Shown here: positions 22,302-29,655 of the stretch, piece after piece | Numbering within the stretch: position 1 is the stretch's first letter | How the letters are laid out: each line of letters begins with the position of its first letter | Virus record (IMG/VR): IMGVR_UViG_3300042938_000869 | Location: 1 to 55,613 of that record | Reading direction: 5' to 3' (one strand) | Source of the DNA: a virus | Length of the DNA: 55,613 bases | Notes under the pieces: model-generated | The model's input: the letters and a program-made list of their open reading frames with translations, nothing else | Database searches by the model: none | What the model was told of the DNA's origin: nothing | Position numbers and translations under genes: made by a program

Positions 22302-23633
22302 ATGAGCGAAATGGCGAAAACGGCCCGCAAGGCTATGAAGGAGAAGGCGCAGGGTCGTGCTGCGCCTACCAAGGGAAGCATCGACGCTTCTGGCTGGACC
22401 GAGCCCACGATGAACACCAACGCGAAGGTGGGTATGCGCCCGATCTCGCGTCGTGCGTTCAAGCAGGGCGGCAAGGTTGAGGGTGCGAACGGCGCCCAGC
22501 ATGCCGGCAAGAAGCCGCGCAAGGGCAAGAACTATGGCGGCGAAATGGGCACGCCTGAGTTTGGTCCCGAAGAGGCTGCCCGGATGGCCCGCGAGGCCAA
22601 AATTCGCCGCCTCATCGAAGAAGATGAGGCCGCAAATGCCCCGGTTCCGATGCCGCGCCTTAAGCGTGGCACTGCGAAGCCGCCAATGCCGATGCCGCGT
22701 CGTGACCGCATGCTCGATCAGCTGCCGACGGACCGCCCGTTTGCGCCCGAGAAGCGTGGTGGCCGCACCAACCGCAAGGATGGTGGCAAGGCCCTGACCG
22801 CCGACAGCCTGATGAACCGCGATCTGAAGGAAGCCAACGAAGAGCGCGGCTATCCCCATACCGGCGGCTACAAGAAGGGCGGCAAGATCCACGAAGACGC
22901 CGCCATGGACAAGAAGCTGATCAAGGCCGAGATGTCCAAGCACGGCAAGGGCTGCACCTGTAAGGCTTGTGGTGGGCGTGCGGGCAAAAAGGACGGCGGT
23001 CCCATGGACTACCTGAGCCCCGCAGCCATGGCCATGAAAGACCCCAAGATGCTTTCCCCTGCCGCAATGCTGATGGGCTCAATGGGGAAGAAGAAGGGTG
23101 GCAAGGTCCATGAGGATGCTGCCATGGACAAGAAGCTCATCAAGGCCGAGATGTCCAAGCATGCCAAGGGGTGTACCTGCAAGGCTTGTGGCGGCAGCGC
23201 AGGCTATAAGTCTGGTGGCGTGGCTGATCCGTCGGGGACGCGCCCGACTGGTGGTCGGATGGCTCGCAAGAGCGGCGGTCGCGCCAAGGGCAAGACCAAC
23301 ATTCACATCAACATCATTGCCGGTGAGAAGCATCCGGAGGGCATGGCGCCTCCGATGGGTACCCCCGGCCCGATGCCGCGCCCGCCTATGCCTGTCGCCC
23401 CTCCGATGGCTGGCGGCGCTGGTATGCCTCCCATGGGTCCGCCCCCCGGCCTCATGGGAGGCGCTCCTCCTCCGGGTCTCGGCGTTCCGCCCCCGGCTAT
23501 GGGCCCAATGGCGCGTAAGGCCGGTGGCCGTGTTGGTAACCGCACCTATAGCTCCTACAAGGATATGGATGCGGGTGCCGGTGGTGGCCTCGGTCGGCTT
23601 GAGAAGACCGAGATCCAGAAGAAGAGGAATTAA
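22302..23633 (+). CDS. Lys/Gly-rich protein with two CxCxxC repeats and a proline-rich segment
   Basis: 443 residues, very basic. It carries many Gly-Gly motifs (KQGGKVEG, KKGGKIHE, KKGGKVHE, RKSGGRAKG, RKAGGRVG). Two near-identical copies of about 36 residues, each with HEDAAMDKKLIKAEMSKH then KGCTCKACGG, could each bind zinc or be joined by metal. Residues about 345-400 are Pro/Met/Gly-rich. No known family. Strong AGGAG ribosome site. It sits between the polyvalent proteins and the chaperonin/scaffold genes, so a head-interior or DNA-condensing role is possible but unproven. Confidence 0.7.
   Translation: MSEMAKTARKAMKEKAQGRAAPTKGSIDASGWTEPTMNTNAKVGMRPISRRAFKQGGKVEGANGAQHAGKKPRKGKNYGGEMGTPEFGPEEAARMAREAKIRRLIEEDEAANAPVPMPRLKRGTAKPPMPMPRRDRMLDQLPTDRPFAPEKRGGRTNRKDGGKALTADSLMNRDLKEANEERGYPHTGGYKKGGKIHEDAAMDKKLIKAEMSKHGKGCTCKACGGRAGKKDGGPMDYLSPAAMAMKDPKMLSPAAMLMGSMGKKKGGKVHEDAAMDKKLIKAEMSKHAKGCTCKACGGSAGYKSGGVADPSGTRPTGGRMARKSGGRAKGKTNIHINIIAGEKHPEGMAPPMGTPGPMPRPPMPVAPPMAGGAGMPPMGPPPGLMGGAPPPGLGVPPPAMGPMARKAGGRVGNRTYSSYKDMDAGAGGGLGRLEKTEIQKKRN
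22866..23193 (+). repeat. Imperfect direct repeat (two copies about 110 bp)
   Basis: Copies at 22866-22977 and about 23083-23193 encode the KKGGK-HEDAAMDKKLIKAEMSKH-KGCTCKACGG unit. They differ mainly at third codon positions, which means the protein sequence has been kept while the DNA diverged. Confidence 0.75.
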
Positions 23634-23697
23634 CACGTCGGTGGTCATGCTCTGACGTGTTACGGGGGCGGGGTTTTCTCTCCAGAGCCTCGCCCCC
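23632..23697 (+). other. Two hairpins in the gap before the chaperonin cluster
   Basis: AACACGTC/GACGTGTT (23632-23639 and 23654-23661) and GGGGGCG/CGCCCCC (23664-23670 and 23691-23697). No T-tract follows, so an mRNA processing or stabilising element is likelier than a terminator. Confidence 0.4.
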
Positions 23698-23722
23698 ACC
23701 AACTTGGAGAGATGGAGAGATT

Positions 23723-23908
23723 ATGGAGAGATTAGCTTCGGAGCTTCAGAGGCTCATTGAGCAGAATATCGAGGCGCTTCGTGACAGCGTCTGCGCTGGC
23801 CTGCTGGCAGACATGCAGGACTACAAAAAACTCACAGGGCAGATCGAGGGGTTACGCATGGCGTTGACTTTGCTCGAGGCAGCGCGTGAGAATGTACTGA
23901 AACGTTGA
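23723..23908 (+). CDS. Small helical protein, unknown
   Basis: 61 residues, MERLASELQRLIEQNIEALRD..., fully helical and coiled-coil-like, with LTGQIEGLRMALTLLEAARENVL at the end, reminiscent of small head-assembly proteins that precede scaffold genes. Ribosome site GGAGAGATGGAGAG; the longer frame from 23657 lacks one. Confidence 0.65.
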   Translation: MERLASELQRLIEQNIEALRDSVCAGLLADMQDYKKLTGQIEGLRMALTLLEAARENVLKR

Positions 23909-23919
23909 TGGAGAGAAAC

Positions 23920-24306
23920 GTGCCTATCACTTCAATGCATCACGACGAGGATCCTGCGAAGGACATCGTTGACAGAGTTGGGAATATTTCCGGCTTCGAC
24001 CTGTTTGGCCCCAAGGTGCTGGTCGCAATTTACGTGCGCCCTGAAAAGACCAAGGGCGGCATCTACCTCACTGACAAAGTCCGTGACGAAGACCTATATC
24101 AGGGGAAAGTCGGCTATGTGCTGAAGGTTGGCCCCGGCGCCTTTGCCGACAGCGAGTGGTTTGGAAACGTCCAGATCAAGGCGGGCGACTGGGTTGGTTT
24201 CCGCGCCTCGGATGGCGCCACACTGGTCGTCAATGGCGTGAATTGCCGGTTGCTGGAAGATGTCCGCATCTACGGCAAGGCTTCGCACCCCGATTTGATT
24301 TTCTGA
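23920..24306 (+). CDS. GroES-like co-chaperonin
   Basis: About 128 residues. GPKVLVAIYVRPEKTKGGIYLTD is the GroES N-terminal strand with its mobile-loop region (compare the host KRxEEETKTAGGI), followed by GKVGYVLKVGPGAF and KAGDWVGFRASDG. As with T4 gp31, a phage GroES would cap host GroEL and allow folding of a bulky capsid protein. The GTG at 23920 follows GGAGAG; ATG 23908 and TTG 23905 have no ribosome site. Lies immediately before the scaffold and capsid genes. No phage GroEL in the window. Confidence 0.85.
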   Translation: MPITSMHHDEDPAKDIVDRVGNISGFDLFGPKVLVAIYVRPEKTKGGIYLTDKVRDEDLYQGKVGYVLKVGPGAFADSEWFGNVQIKAGDWVGFRASDGATLVVNGVNCRLLEDVRIYGKASHPDLIF

Positions 24307-24316
24307 GGAGAGGCTT

Positions 24317-25207
24317 GTGTCCGATAAAAACGAAGGCGACATTGAAATTGTGCTGAAGGACGACGCTGCACCTGAAAAGGAGCAGGATATCGTTCTAGCC
24401 GACGATAAGGCGTCAGAAGGCAAGCCCGAGCTATCCCCCGAGGATGGCATCAGGGAGCTAAAGGTCAGCCTTGAGCGTGAGCGTCAGGCCCGCGTGGAAG
24501 CAGAGCGCAGGGCTCAGCAGCAGGCAGCGCAGGCCCATCTGATGACCCGTGAGGTCGAGGATAACCAGCGCCAGATGCTCTCAAGCGCGCTGGAGATGGT
24601 GAACAGCGAGCGCGTCATGCTCCGGTCTCAGTATGCCGAGGCTATGTCGCAGGGCAATTATGCCATGGTGGCAGAGATCAACGACCGCATGAACGATCTG
24701 GCCGTAAAGGCCAACGTGATCGAGCAGGGCCGTGACGCCATGGAGGGCCAGCAGAAGCAGCAGAAGCAGCCGGTACAGCAGCAGCAGCCCTATGCCGGTG
24801 ACCCTGTCGAGGTTTTCGCGGCCCAGCTTACGCCTAGATCTGCCTCGTGGGTGCGCGAACACCCTGAGTTCGTCCGTGACCAGAAGCTCAATCGCAAAAT
24901 GCTGGCCGCACACGAGCTTGCCGTGGCGGATGGTATTTCCCCGGACAGCGATGAGTACTTCGATCACGTCGAGGGCACCCTTGGCGTGAACCGGGCGGCT
25001 GATCAGGAGGAAGCCCCAAAACACCAGCGCCGTGCGGCTCCGGCAATCGCCCCTGTGACCCGCGCCAGCATGAATGGCGATGGAAGTCGTCCCAATGTTG
25101 TCCGTTTGAGCGCAGAGCAGCGTGAGATGGCTTCAATAATGGGCATGACCCCCGAGGAATATGCCCGGAACATGCGAGATTTGAAGCGCGAAGGGCGCAT
25201 GAACTGA
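24317..25207 (+). CDS. Scaffolding protein (probable)
   Basis: 296 residues from a GTG with GAGGAGAG upstream. Acidic N-terminus (EKEQDIVLADDKASEG), long coiled coil with Gln-rich linker (LERERQARVEAERRAQQQ), and a basic helical C-terminus (SAEQREMASIMGMTPEEYARNMRDLKREG), the layout of P22-type scaffolds whose C-terminal helix-turn-helix docks to the coat. Position between portal and major capsid genes supports it. It would fill the procapsid and leave before DNA enters. Confidence 0.8.
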   Translation: MSDKNEGDIEIVLKDDAAPEKEQDIVLADDKASEGKPELSPEDGIRELKVSLERERQARVEAERRAQQQAAQAHLMTREVEDNQRQMLSSALEMVNSERVMLRSQYAEAMSQGNYAMVAEINDRMNDLAVKANVIEQGRDAMEGQQKQQKQPVQQQQPYAGDPVEVFAAQLTPRSASWVREHPEFVRDQKLNRKMLAAHELAVADGISPDSDEYFDHVEGTLGVNRAADQEEAPKHQRRAAPAIAPVTRASMNGDGSRPNVVRLSAEQREMASIMGMTPEEYARNMRDLKREGRMN

Positions 25208-25218
25208 TGGAGAGAGAT

Positions 25219-25740
25219 ATGGAAGACGCAAAGATTGTGAAGCCGACGGCGGACCCGAAAAAGAGCCGCCTGTCGTCTCTTCAGTCCGCAAAAAAGCGCG
25301 CTGATGAGATCCGCCAGCACGGCGGTGATCTGGAAGACGGCACCGATGACTTCTGGGTCGACGCCAACAGCATTCCTGACGGCTGGACCTACGAGTGGAA
25401 GCGGTTCACCGTCTTCGGGCAGGAGGATCCGTCCTATCAGGTGGCGCTTCGCCGCTCTGGCTGGGAGCCTGTCCCTGCCTCCCGGCACCCCGAGATGATG
25501 CCGATTGGTTATGCCGGTGACGACATCATCCTCCGCAAGGGCATGATGCTGATGGAGCGCCCGAAGGAGATTACGGACGAGATCCGCCTGAAGGAAAAGA
25601 AGGCTGCCCGCGATCAGGTCCGCGTGAAGGAGCAGCAGCTTAATGAGGCCCCTGCGGGGCAGTTTGAGCGCAGCAACAAGGACGCACCGCTGGCCAAGGT
25701 GAAGAAGGCCTTTGAGCCGATCCCGATTCCCGAGGATTGA
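25219..25740 (+). CDS. Conserved phage head-region protein, unknown
   Basis: 173 residues, MEDAKIVKPTADPKKSRLSS... The core (DGWTYEWKRFTVFGQEDPSYQVALRRSGWEPVPASRHPEM) is seen next to scaffold and capsid genes of other podoviruses, function unknown. The start at 25219 follows GGAGAG; the ATG at 25207 would be within that ribosome site. Ends just before a terminator. Confidence 0.75.
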   Translation: MEDAKIVKPTADPKKSRLSSLQSAKKRADEIRQHGGDLEDGTDDFWVDANSIPDGWTYEWKRFTVFGQEDPSYQVALRRSGWEPVPASRHPEMMPIGYAGDDIILRKGMMLMERPKEITDEIRLKEKKAARDQVRVKEQQLNEAPAGQFERSNKDAPLAKVKKAFEPIPIPED

Positions 25741-25765
25741 TCCTCCCATCACCCTCGATCTACTG

Positions 25766-25789
25766 GGCCCGCTTCGGCGGGCCTTTTTT
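25766..25789 (+). terminator. Rho-independent terminator upstream of the capsid genes
   Basis: GGCCCGC-TTCG-GCGGGCC with a stable UUCG tetraloop, followed by TTTTTT. Closes the portal-scaffold transcript. Confidence 0.9.
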
Positions 25790-25852
25790 CTTGCATCAAA
25801 GCGATGGATGGGGTACAAAAAATTTGTTCACGGCAATGCAAAGCACAATTCC

Positions 25853-25882
25853 GGCTCGTCGCGCAAGTGACGGGCCTTTTTT
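25853..25882 (+). terminator. Second terminator upstream of the capsid genes
   Basis: GGCTCGTC (25853-25860), loop GCGCAAGT, GACGGGCC (25869-25876) with one G-U pair, then TTTTTT. Only 64 bp after the first terminator; the two form a tandem block. Confidence 0.7.
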
Positions 25883-25889
25883 GTATATG

Positions 25890-25918
25890 TTGACAGCATA
25901 ACCAATTCAGGGTTAATT
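25890..25918 (+). promoter_or_regulatory. Promoter for the capsid transcript
   Basis: TTGACA (25890-25895), 17-bp spacer, TTAATT (25913-25918), directly after the tandem terminators and about 100 bp ahead of the first capsid-region gene. A perfect -35 with an AT-rich -10. It gives the capsid genes their own strong transcript. Confidence 0.65.
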
Positions 25919-26015
25919 CGACAAATCCTTCCCCCCGGCGTGGGAAGTTTGATAACCCGGTTTCGTATCGCCCCGGTGCGCGATGATCGAGGCCATCCCT
26001 GAAAAGGTAAATCCC

Positions 26016-26975
26016 ATGGCGAATACCTTCGCTCCGTTTGGGTTCGATCAGTACAAGGGCACCGGTGCTGCGCCGACGTTCGAGCAGGTTCCTGCCGCCA
26101 TTGCTACTGCGAACACGACCCCGATTTTCTCCGGTGACCCGGTTATGCAGGCCGCCAATTCGACTGGCGTCGGCACTGGCTACATCACGCAGGCCACCGG
26201 CCCCGTGACGCTGACCGTTTCGGCAACTGGTATCGCCACCGTGGCGACCGGCGCTATGACGATCACGTTCACCGCGATTTCCAGCGCCACTGCGAATATC
26301 CCGACCTTCGCCTCTACCAATTGGGCGCCTCCGGTTGGCTCGACCATCGTTGTGTCAAATGCCACTGGCGTTCCAAACGGTGCTTTCACGGTCATTTCTG
26401 CGACCTCAACCACTGCTGTGGTTCAGAGCACTACCACTACCGCTGCCACATCGTCGGCTTCCACCCCGGTGGTTACCGTGTTCGTGCCGGTCGCTGGCAT
26501 CTTCGTTGGTTGCAAGTACCTGTCGACCTCGCAGAAGCGCACCGTCTGGTCGGCCTATTGGCCCGGCTCCGATGCGACCGGCGACGTTCTCGCCTATGTC
26601 ATCAGCGACCCGAATGCCCAGTTCCTCGTTCAGACCGCCAATTCGAACACGACGGCGACTGCCGTTGGCGTCGGGTCCGTCGGTCAGAATATCGGCTTCA
26701 ACTGGAACGACAGCACCGCCACGGGCGAAACCAACGGCAACACTGCCAGCGGTCAGTCCACCTTCTTTGCCGATCAGCGCTCGCTGATTGAAAACTCGGC
26801 GGCGGGCTCGCCCAGCAATGCCTACCTGCCGTTCCGTGTCGTTTCCCTTGCCAATTACATCCCGGGCCAGACCAGCCCGCTGGTGAGCGTCAACGGCAAC
26901 GACCCCACCTCTGGTTACAACAGCATCGTTGTTGGTTTCAACAACGCCATGCCGCGTAACTTCAACGGCATTTAA
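26016..26975 (+). CDS. Virion structural protein, probable head decoration/stabilisation
   Basis: 319 residues, MANTFAPFGFDQYKGTGAAPTFEQV... The ends match a family that precedes Mu-gpT-like capsid genes (PVAGIFVGCKYLSTSQKRTVWSAYWPG, then DPNAQFLVQ). Between them about 90 residues (TGPVTLTVSATGIATVATGAMTITF and on) form a Thr/Ser/Ala-rich beta segment like an Ig-type insertion exposed on the shell. The start at 26016 follows AAAGG; the frame upstream to 25983 lacks a ribosome site. Confidence 0.75.
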   Translation: MANTFAPFGFDQYKGTGAAPTFEQVPAAIATANTTPIFSGDPVMQAANSTGVGTGYITQATGPVTLTVSATGIATVATGAMTITFTAISSATANIPTFASTNWAPPVGSTIVVSNATGVPNGAFTVISATSTTAVVQSTTTTAATSSASTPVVTVFVPVAGIFVGCKYLSTSQKRTVWSAYWPGSDATGDVLAYVISDPNAQFLVQTANSNTTATAVGVGSVGQNIGFNWNDSTATGETNGNTASGQSTFFADQRSLIENSAAGSPSNAYLPFRVVSLANYIPGQTSPLVSVNGNDPTSGYNSIVVGFNNAMPRNFNGI

Positions 26976-26988
26976 GGAGTAGGTTAAA

Positions 26989-27900
26989 ATGGCTGTTAAT
27001 CTTTCAGCAATCAAAGACCTTCTCCTCCCCGGTCTGCGGGGCGTTGAGGGCAAGTACGAGATGATCCCATCTCAGTACGACAAGATCTTCACCAAGCACG
27101 ACAGCAAGATGGCTCTCGAGCGTACCGCCGAAATGCGGTACCTCGGCCTCGCGCAGCTGAAGACCGAGGGCGGCCAGACCGCCTTCGACAACGGCGCTGG
27201 CGAACGCTACGTGTACAATCAGGAACACGTGGAAATCGGTCTGGGCTACGCCATCACTCGCAAGGCGATTGATGACAACCTCTACAAGACCCAGTTCCAC
27301 CCGTCGAACCTCGGTCTGATTGAGAGCTTCCAGCAGACCAAGGAAATCTACGGCGCGTCGATCCTGAACACGGCTACCACCTACAACAACAGCGTTGGCG
27401 GTGATGGCAAGTCTCTGATCGCCACCGATCACCCGATTGACGGCGGCACTGTTGCCAATCGTCCGTCGGTTGACGTGGACCTGAACGAAGCCACCCTGCT
27501 GAACGGCATGATTGCGGTTCGTACGAGCTTCAAGGATCAGGCTGGTCTGAAGGTCTTCGCGCGTGCCCGCAAGCTCGTCGTTCCGCCGCAGCTTGAGCCG
27601 GTTGCTATCCGCCTTACCCAGACGGAACTGCGTCCGGGCACTGCGGACAACGACGTGAACGCGATCAAGGGCACCAGTGGCGGTCTGCCGGAGGGGTTCC
27701 TCACGAACGACTTCCTGACCTCGTCGCGCAACTGGTTCCTGCTGACCAACATCGATGGTCTCTCCTACATGGAGCGCATCAAGTTCGAGACGGACATGCA
27801 GGTCGACTTCGTGACCGACAACCTTCTGGTGAAGGGTTACGAGCGCTACTCGTTCGGATATTACAATTGGCGTTCCATTTGGGGTTCGCTCCCGTCTTAA
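26989..27900 (+). CDS. Major capsid protein (Mu gpT-like, HK97 fold)
   Basis: 303 residues, MAVNLSAIKDLLLPGLRGVEG.... Recognised by the order of segments: YEMIPSQYDKIFTKHDSK, the charged E-loop-like RYLGLAQLKTEGG, FARARKLVVPPQLEPVAIRL and the closing NWFLLTNIDG...FETDMQVDFVTDNLLVKGYERYSFGYYNWR, all typical of Mu gpT-type coats. Strong AAGGAG ribosome site and highest-quality codon pattern of the window fit an abundant protein. No N-terminal protease domain. Confidence 0.9.
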   Translation: MAVNLSAIKDLLLPGLRGVEGKYEMIPSQYDKIFTKHDSKMALERTAEMRYLGLAQLKTEGGQTAFDNGAGERYVYNQEHVEIGLGYAITRKAIDDNLYKTQFHPSNLGLIESFQQTKEIYGASILNTATTYNNSVGGDGKSLIATDHPIDGGTVANRPSVDVDLNEATLLNGMIAVRTSFKDQAGLKVFARARKLVVPPQLEPVAIRLTQTELRPGTADNDVNAIKGTSGGLPEGFLTNDFLTSSRNWFLLTNIDGLSYMERIKFETDMQVDFVTDNLLVKGYERYSFGYYNWRSIWGSLPS

Positions 27901-27910
27901 TCTGGGCCAA

Positions 27911-27932
27911 GGCCCCTCTTTCGGGAGGGGCC
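27911..27932 (+). terminator. Hairpin after the capsid gene, probable attenuator
   Basis: GGCCCCTC-TTTCGG-GAGGGGCC: eight GC-rich pairs without a U-tract, ten bases after the stop. Likely protects the 3' end of capsid mRNA or lowers read-through into the next genes. Confidence 0.55.
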
Positions 27933-27951
27933 GCAATGAAAGGGAAAGCCA

Positions 27952-28416
27952 ATGGGCGCTTCTCATTTTACTGGCCCTCTTATTTCGGGGCCGATCCTGA
28001 ATACCTCGGGCACCACGCTCGGGCAGGACGTGGCTGACGTCGGCTATGTTATGATGGCTCAGGCTCAGGCAATCACGCAGATTGGCACCTATAGTGCTAC
28101 TGCGGGGTTTGCTACGGGCGTCGTCATCCCGGCCTACAGCCTTATCGTCGGCATTGACTTGCTGGCAACGACGGGGTGGACGGCTGGCAACCTCAGCATT
28201 GGCACATCTTCTGCCTCTACTGAGCTTTCCGTTGCCACTGCGCCCACCGCTATTGGGTTTTCTGCTCTGTCCCCCGGGACCGATGCCACGCGCACCGGGA
28301 CGTGGATCAGCGTAGGCTCGAGCGATGTTCGCATCTACGTTCTGTCAAGCACCAATGCCACCGGCGGTGTCGGTACGCTTGTCGTTCGTTATGTCCAAGC
28401 CATCAATGCCCCGTAA
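27952..28416 (+). CDS. Virion structural protein (head fibre/decoration-like)
   Basis: 154 residues, MGASHFTGPLISGPILN..., beta-rich and Gly/Thr/Ser-rich (VGIDLLATTGWTAGNLSIGTSS). This opening is shared by small virion proteins coded just after capsid genes in related phages; they are thought to decorate head or neck. Good ribosome site AGGGA. Confidence 0.7.
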   Translation: MGASHFTGPLISGPILNTSGTTLGQDVADVGYVMMAQAQAITQIGTYSATAGFATGVVIPAYSLIVGIDLLATTGWTAGNLSIGTSSASTELSVATAPTAIGFSALSPGTDATRTGTWISVGSSDVRIYVLSSTNATGGVGTLVVRYVQAINAP

Positions 28417-28432
28417 TCCGTAGGAGGATCAT

Positions 28433-28729
28433 ATGAAGGGTCGTAAGGGTCGTGCCACGGGTGGCGATGCCACTGTGGGCACCAAAGAGTACGAGCAGGA
28501 TCTTGCTCACAAGAACCAGCGTTACACCTACCAGAGCAAGGTGAACGACGCTGCCGAAGAGCGTAAGCACGGTGGCAAGACGGTCGGCAAGGCTGACGGG
28601 ATTGCTGCCAAGAAGCACGGCGGGCGCATGGCGCGCAAGTCGGGCGGCCGCACGGGTTCCAACATGAACCCGCTGTCTTCGGCTGCTTCGGGTACCGCCC
28701 CCACCGGGCGCAAGCTCCAGATGAACTAA
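28433..28729 (+). CDS. Small basic Gly-Gly-motif protein
   Basis: 98 residues, pI high (MKGRKGRATGGDATVG). Contains KHGGKTVGK and KHGGRMARKSGGRTG, the same linear motifs as in the 443-residue protein and the polyvalent proteins. Very strong ribosome site AGGAGG. Ends directly at a terminator. Probably a DNA- or capsid-interior-bound minor protein, by composition only. Confidence 0.7.
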   Translation: MKGRKGRATGGDATVGTKEYEQDLAHKNQRYTYQSKVNDAAEERKHGGKTVGKADGIAAKKHGGRMARKSGGRTGSNMNPLSSAASGTAPTGRKLQMN

Positions 28730-28732
28730 GTG

Positions 28733-28754
28733 GTGGGGCTTCGGCCCCACTTTT
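28733..28754 (+). terminator. Rho-independent terminator
   Basis: GTGGGGC-TTCG-GCCCCAC then TTTT. Ends the capsid transcript; the TTCG loop is the same as in the terminator at 25766. Confidence 0.9.
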
Positions 28755-28770
28755 CTTTCCCGAGGGTAGC

Positions 28771-29046
28771 ATGGCTAAGACACCAGCTTGGGCTAGGGTT
28801 GCCGGGCAGTCCCCCACGGGCGGATTGAATGACAAGGGGCGCGCCTCTTTGAAGGCTGCGGGGCACGACATCAAGATGCCGGTTACCTCAAAACAGGCTC
28901 AAAAATCTGATGCTGATGCCGAAAGGCGAGAAAATTTCAAAAAACGTATGTGCGGCATGAAAAATAAGCTCACTTCTGATAAAGTGGCTATTGATCCAAA
29001 CAGCAGGATCAATAAGTCGCTTAGAAGGTGGGATGTCGAATGCTAA
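28771..29046 (+). CDS. Small basic phage protein (DUF6321-like)
   Basis: 91 residues. AWARVAGQSPTGGLNDKGRASLKAAGHDIKMPV, then KKRMCGMKNKL, matches by memory the small basic family listed as DUF6321 (AWTRKEGKNPxGGLNxKGRAS...). Function unknown; probably associated with packaged DNA. Stop overlaps the endonuclease gene. Confidence 0.7.
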   Translation: MAKTPAWARVAGQSPTGGLNDKGRASLKAAGHDIKMPVTSKQAQKSDADAERRENFKKRMCGMKNKLTSDKVAIDPNSRINKSLRRWDVEC

Positions 29047-29459
29047 CATGTGCCCGCTGCAAGCAGCAGAAACCGGAAACACTGGAATTTTTCCCACCGC
29101 ATAAGCGGAAAACCAATGGGTTGGATAGCTGGTGCCGCACGTGTCGGTCTGAATACAGAAAACAGACTAGGCTCCCTAATGGCATCAAGCCTGAAGAGCA
29201 TAATAGGGCGTACGCCGCCAGAGAAACCGGCGTATGTGTAATATGCGGACAAACTGTTTTTGTCGTTATTGATCACGATCACGCCACGGGCATGGTGCGT
29301 GGGGCTTTATGCACAAACTGCAATCTGGGTTTAGGGCACTTTAAAGATGACCCCGAGCTTCTGGAATTTGCGGCTTTATATCTAAAAGGTCAGTGCGCCT
29401 GCGGTAATTGCAAACCAGTTTGGGGCGGCTTGCCTCTGTTCTCTCACAAGGAACATTAA
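29040..29459 (+). CDS. Endonuclease VII-like HNH nuclease
   Basis: 139 residues. N-terminal zinc knuckles (CARCKQQKP, CRTCRSEYR) precede CVICGQTVFVVIDHDHATGMVRGALCTNCNLGLGHFKDD, the D-H-D-H...G..R..LC..CN signature of the endonuclease VII family (T4 gp49), which cleaves Holliday junctions and branched DNA. The ATG at 29040 overlaps the previous stop; a GTG at 29028 is possible. GC content is visibly lower than in flanking genes. It may be a selfish HNH gene or a true resolvase feeding packaging. Confidence 0.85.
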   Translation: MLTCARCKQQKPETLEFFPPHKRKTNGLDSWCRTCRSEYRKQTRLPNGIKPEEHNRAYAARETGVCVICGQTVFVVIDHDHATGMVRGALCTNCNLGLGHFKDDPELLEFAALYLKGQCACGNCKPVWGGLPLFSHKEH

Positions 29460-29460
29460 A

Positions 29461-29637
29461 ATGCCCATGAAAAAGGACATTCCCGTCTGGGACAAGGGCC
29501 TCCCGAAAGACCACAAATCGAAGCCCATGACGACTAAGCAGGTGGCTCAGGCGAAGGCCATGGCCCGCTCCGCTGGACGGCCCTACCCGAATGCGGTAGA
29601 CAATATCAGGGCTTCAAGAGCCTCTAAAAAGAGCTAA
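29461..29637 (+). CDS. Small conserved phage protein, unknown
   Basis: 58 residues, MPMKKDIPVWDKGLPKDHKS..., with AKAMARSAGRPYPNAVDNIRASR near the end. The GRPYPN-x-VDN-R motif recurs in small phage proteins next to structural genes; role unknown. AAGGA ribosome site. Confidence 0.7.
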   Translation: MPMKKDIPVWDKGLPKDHKSKPMTTKQVAQAKAMARSAGRPYPNAVDNIRASRASKKS

Positions 29638-29655
29638 TTCACAAGGAGCGCGCTG

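Noticed and set aside
27004-27966. 320-residue antisense ORF over the major capsid gene
   Set aside because: Mirror of a clearly coding strand; composition typical of reverse-complement translation.
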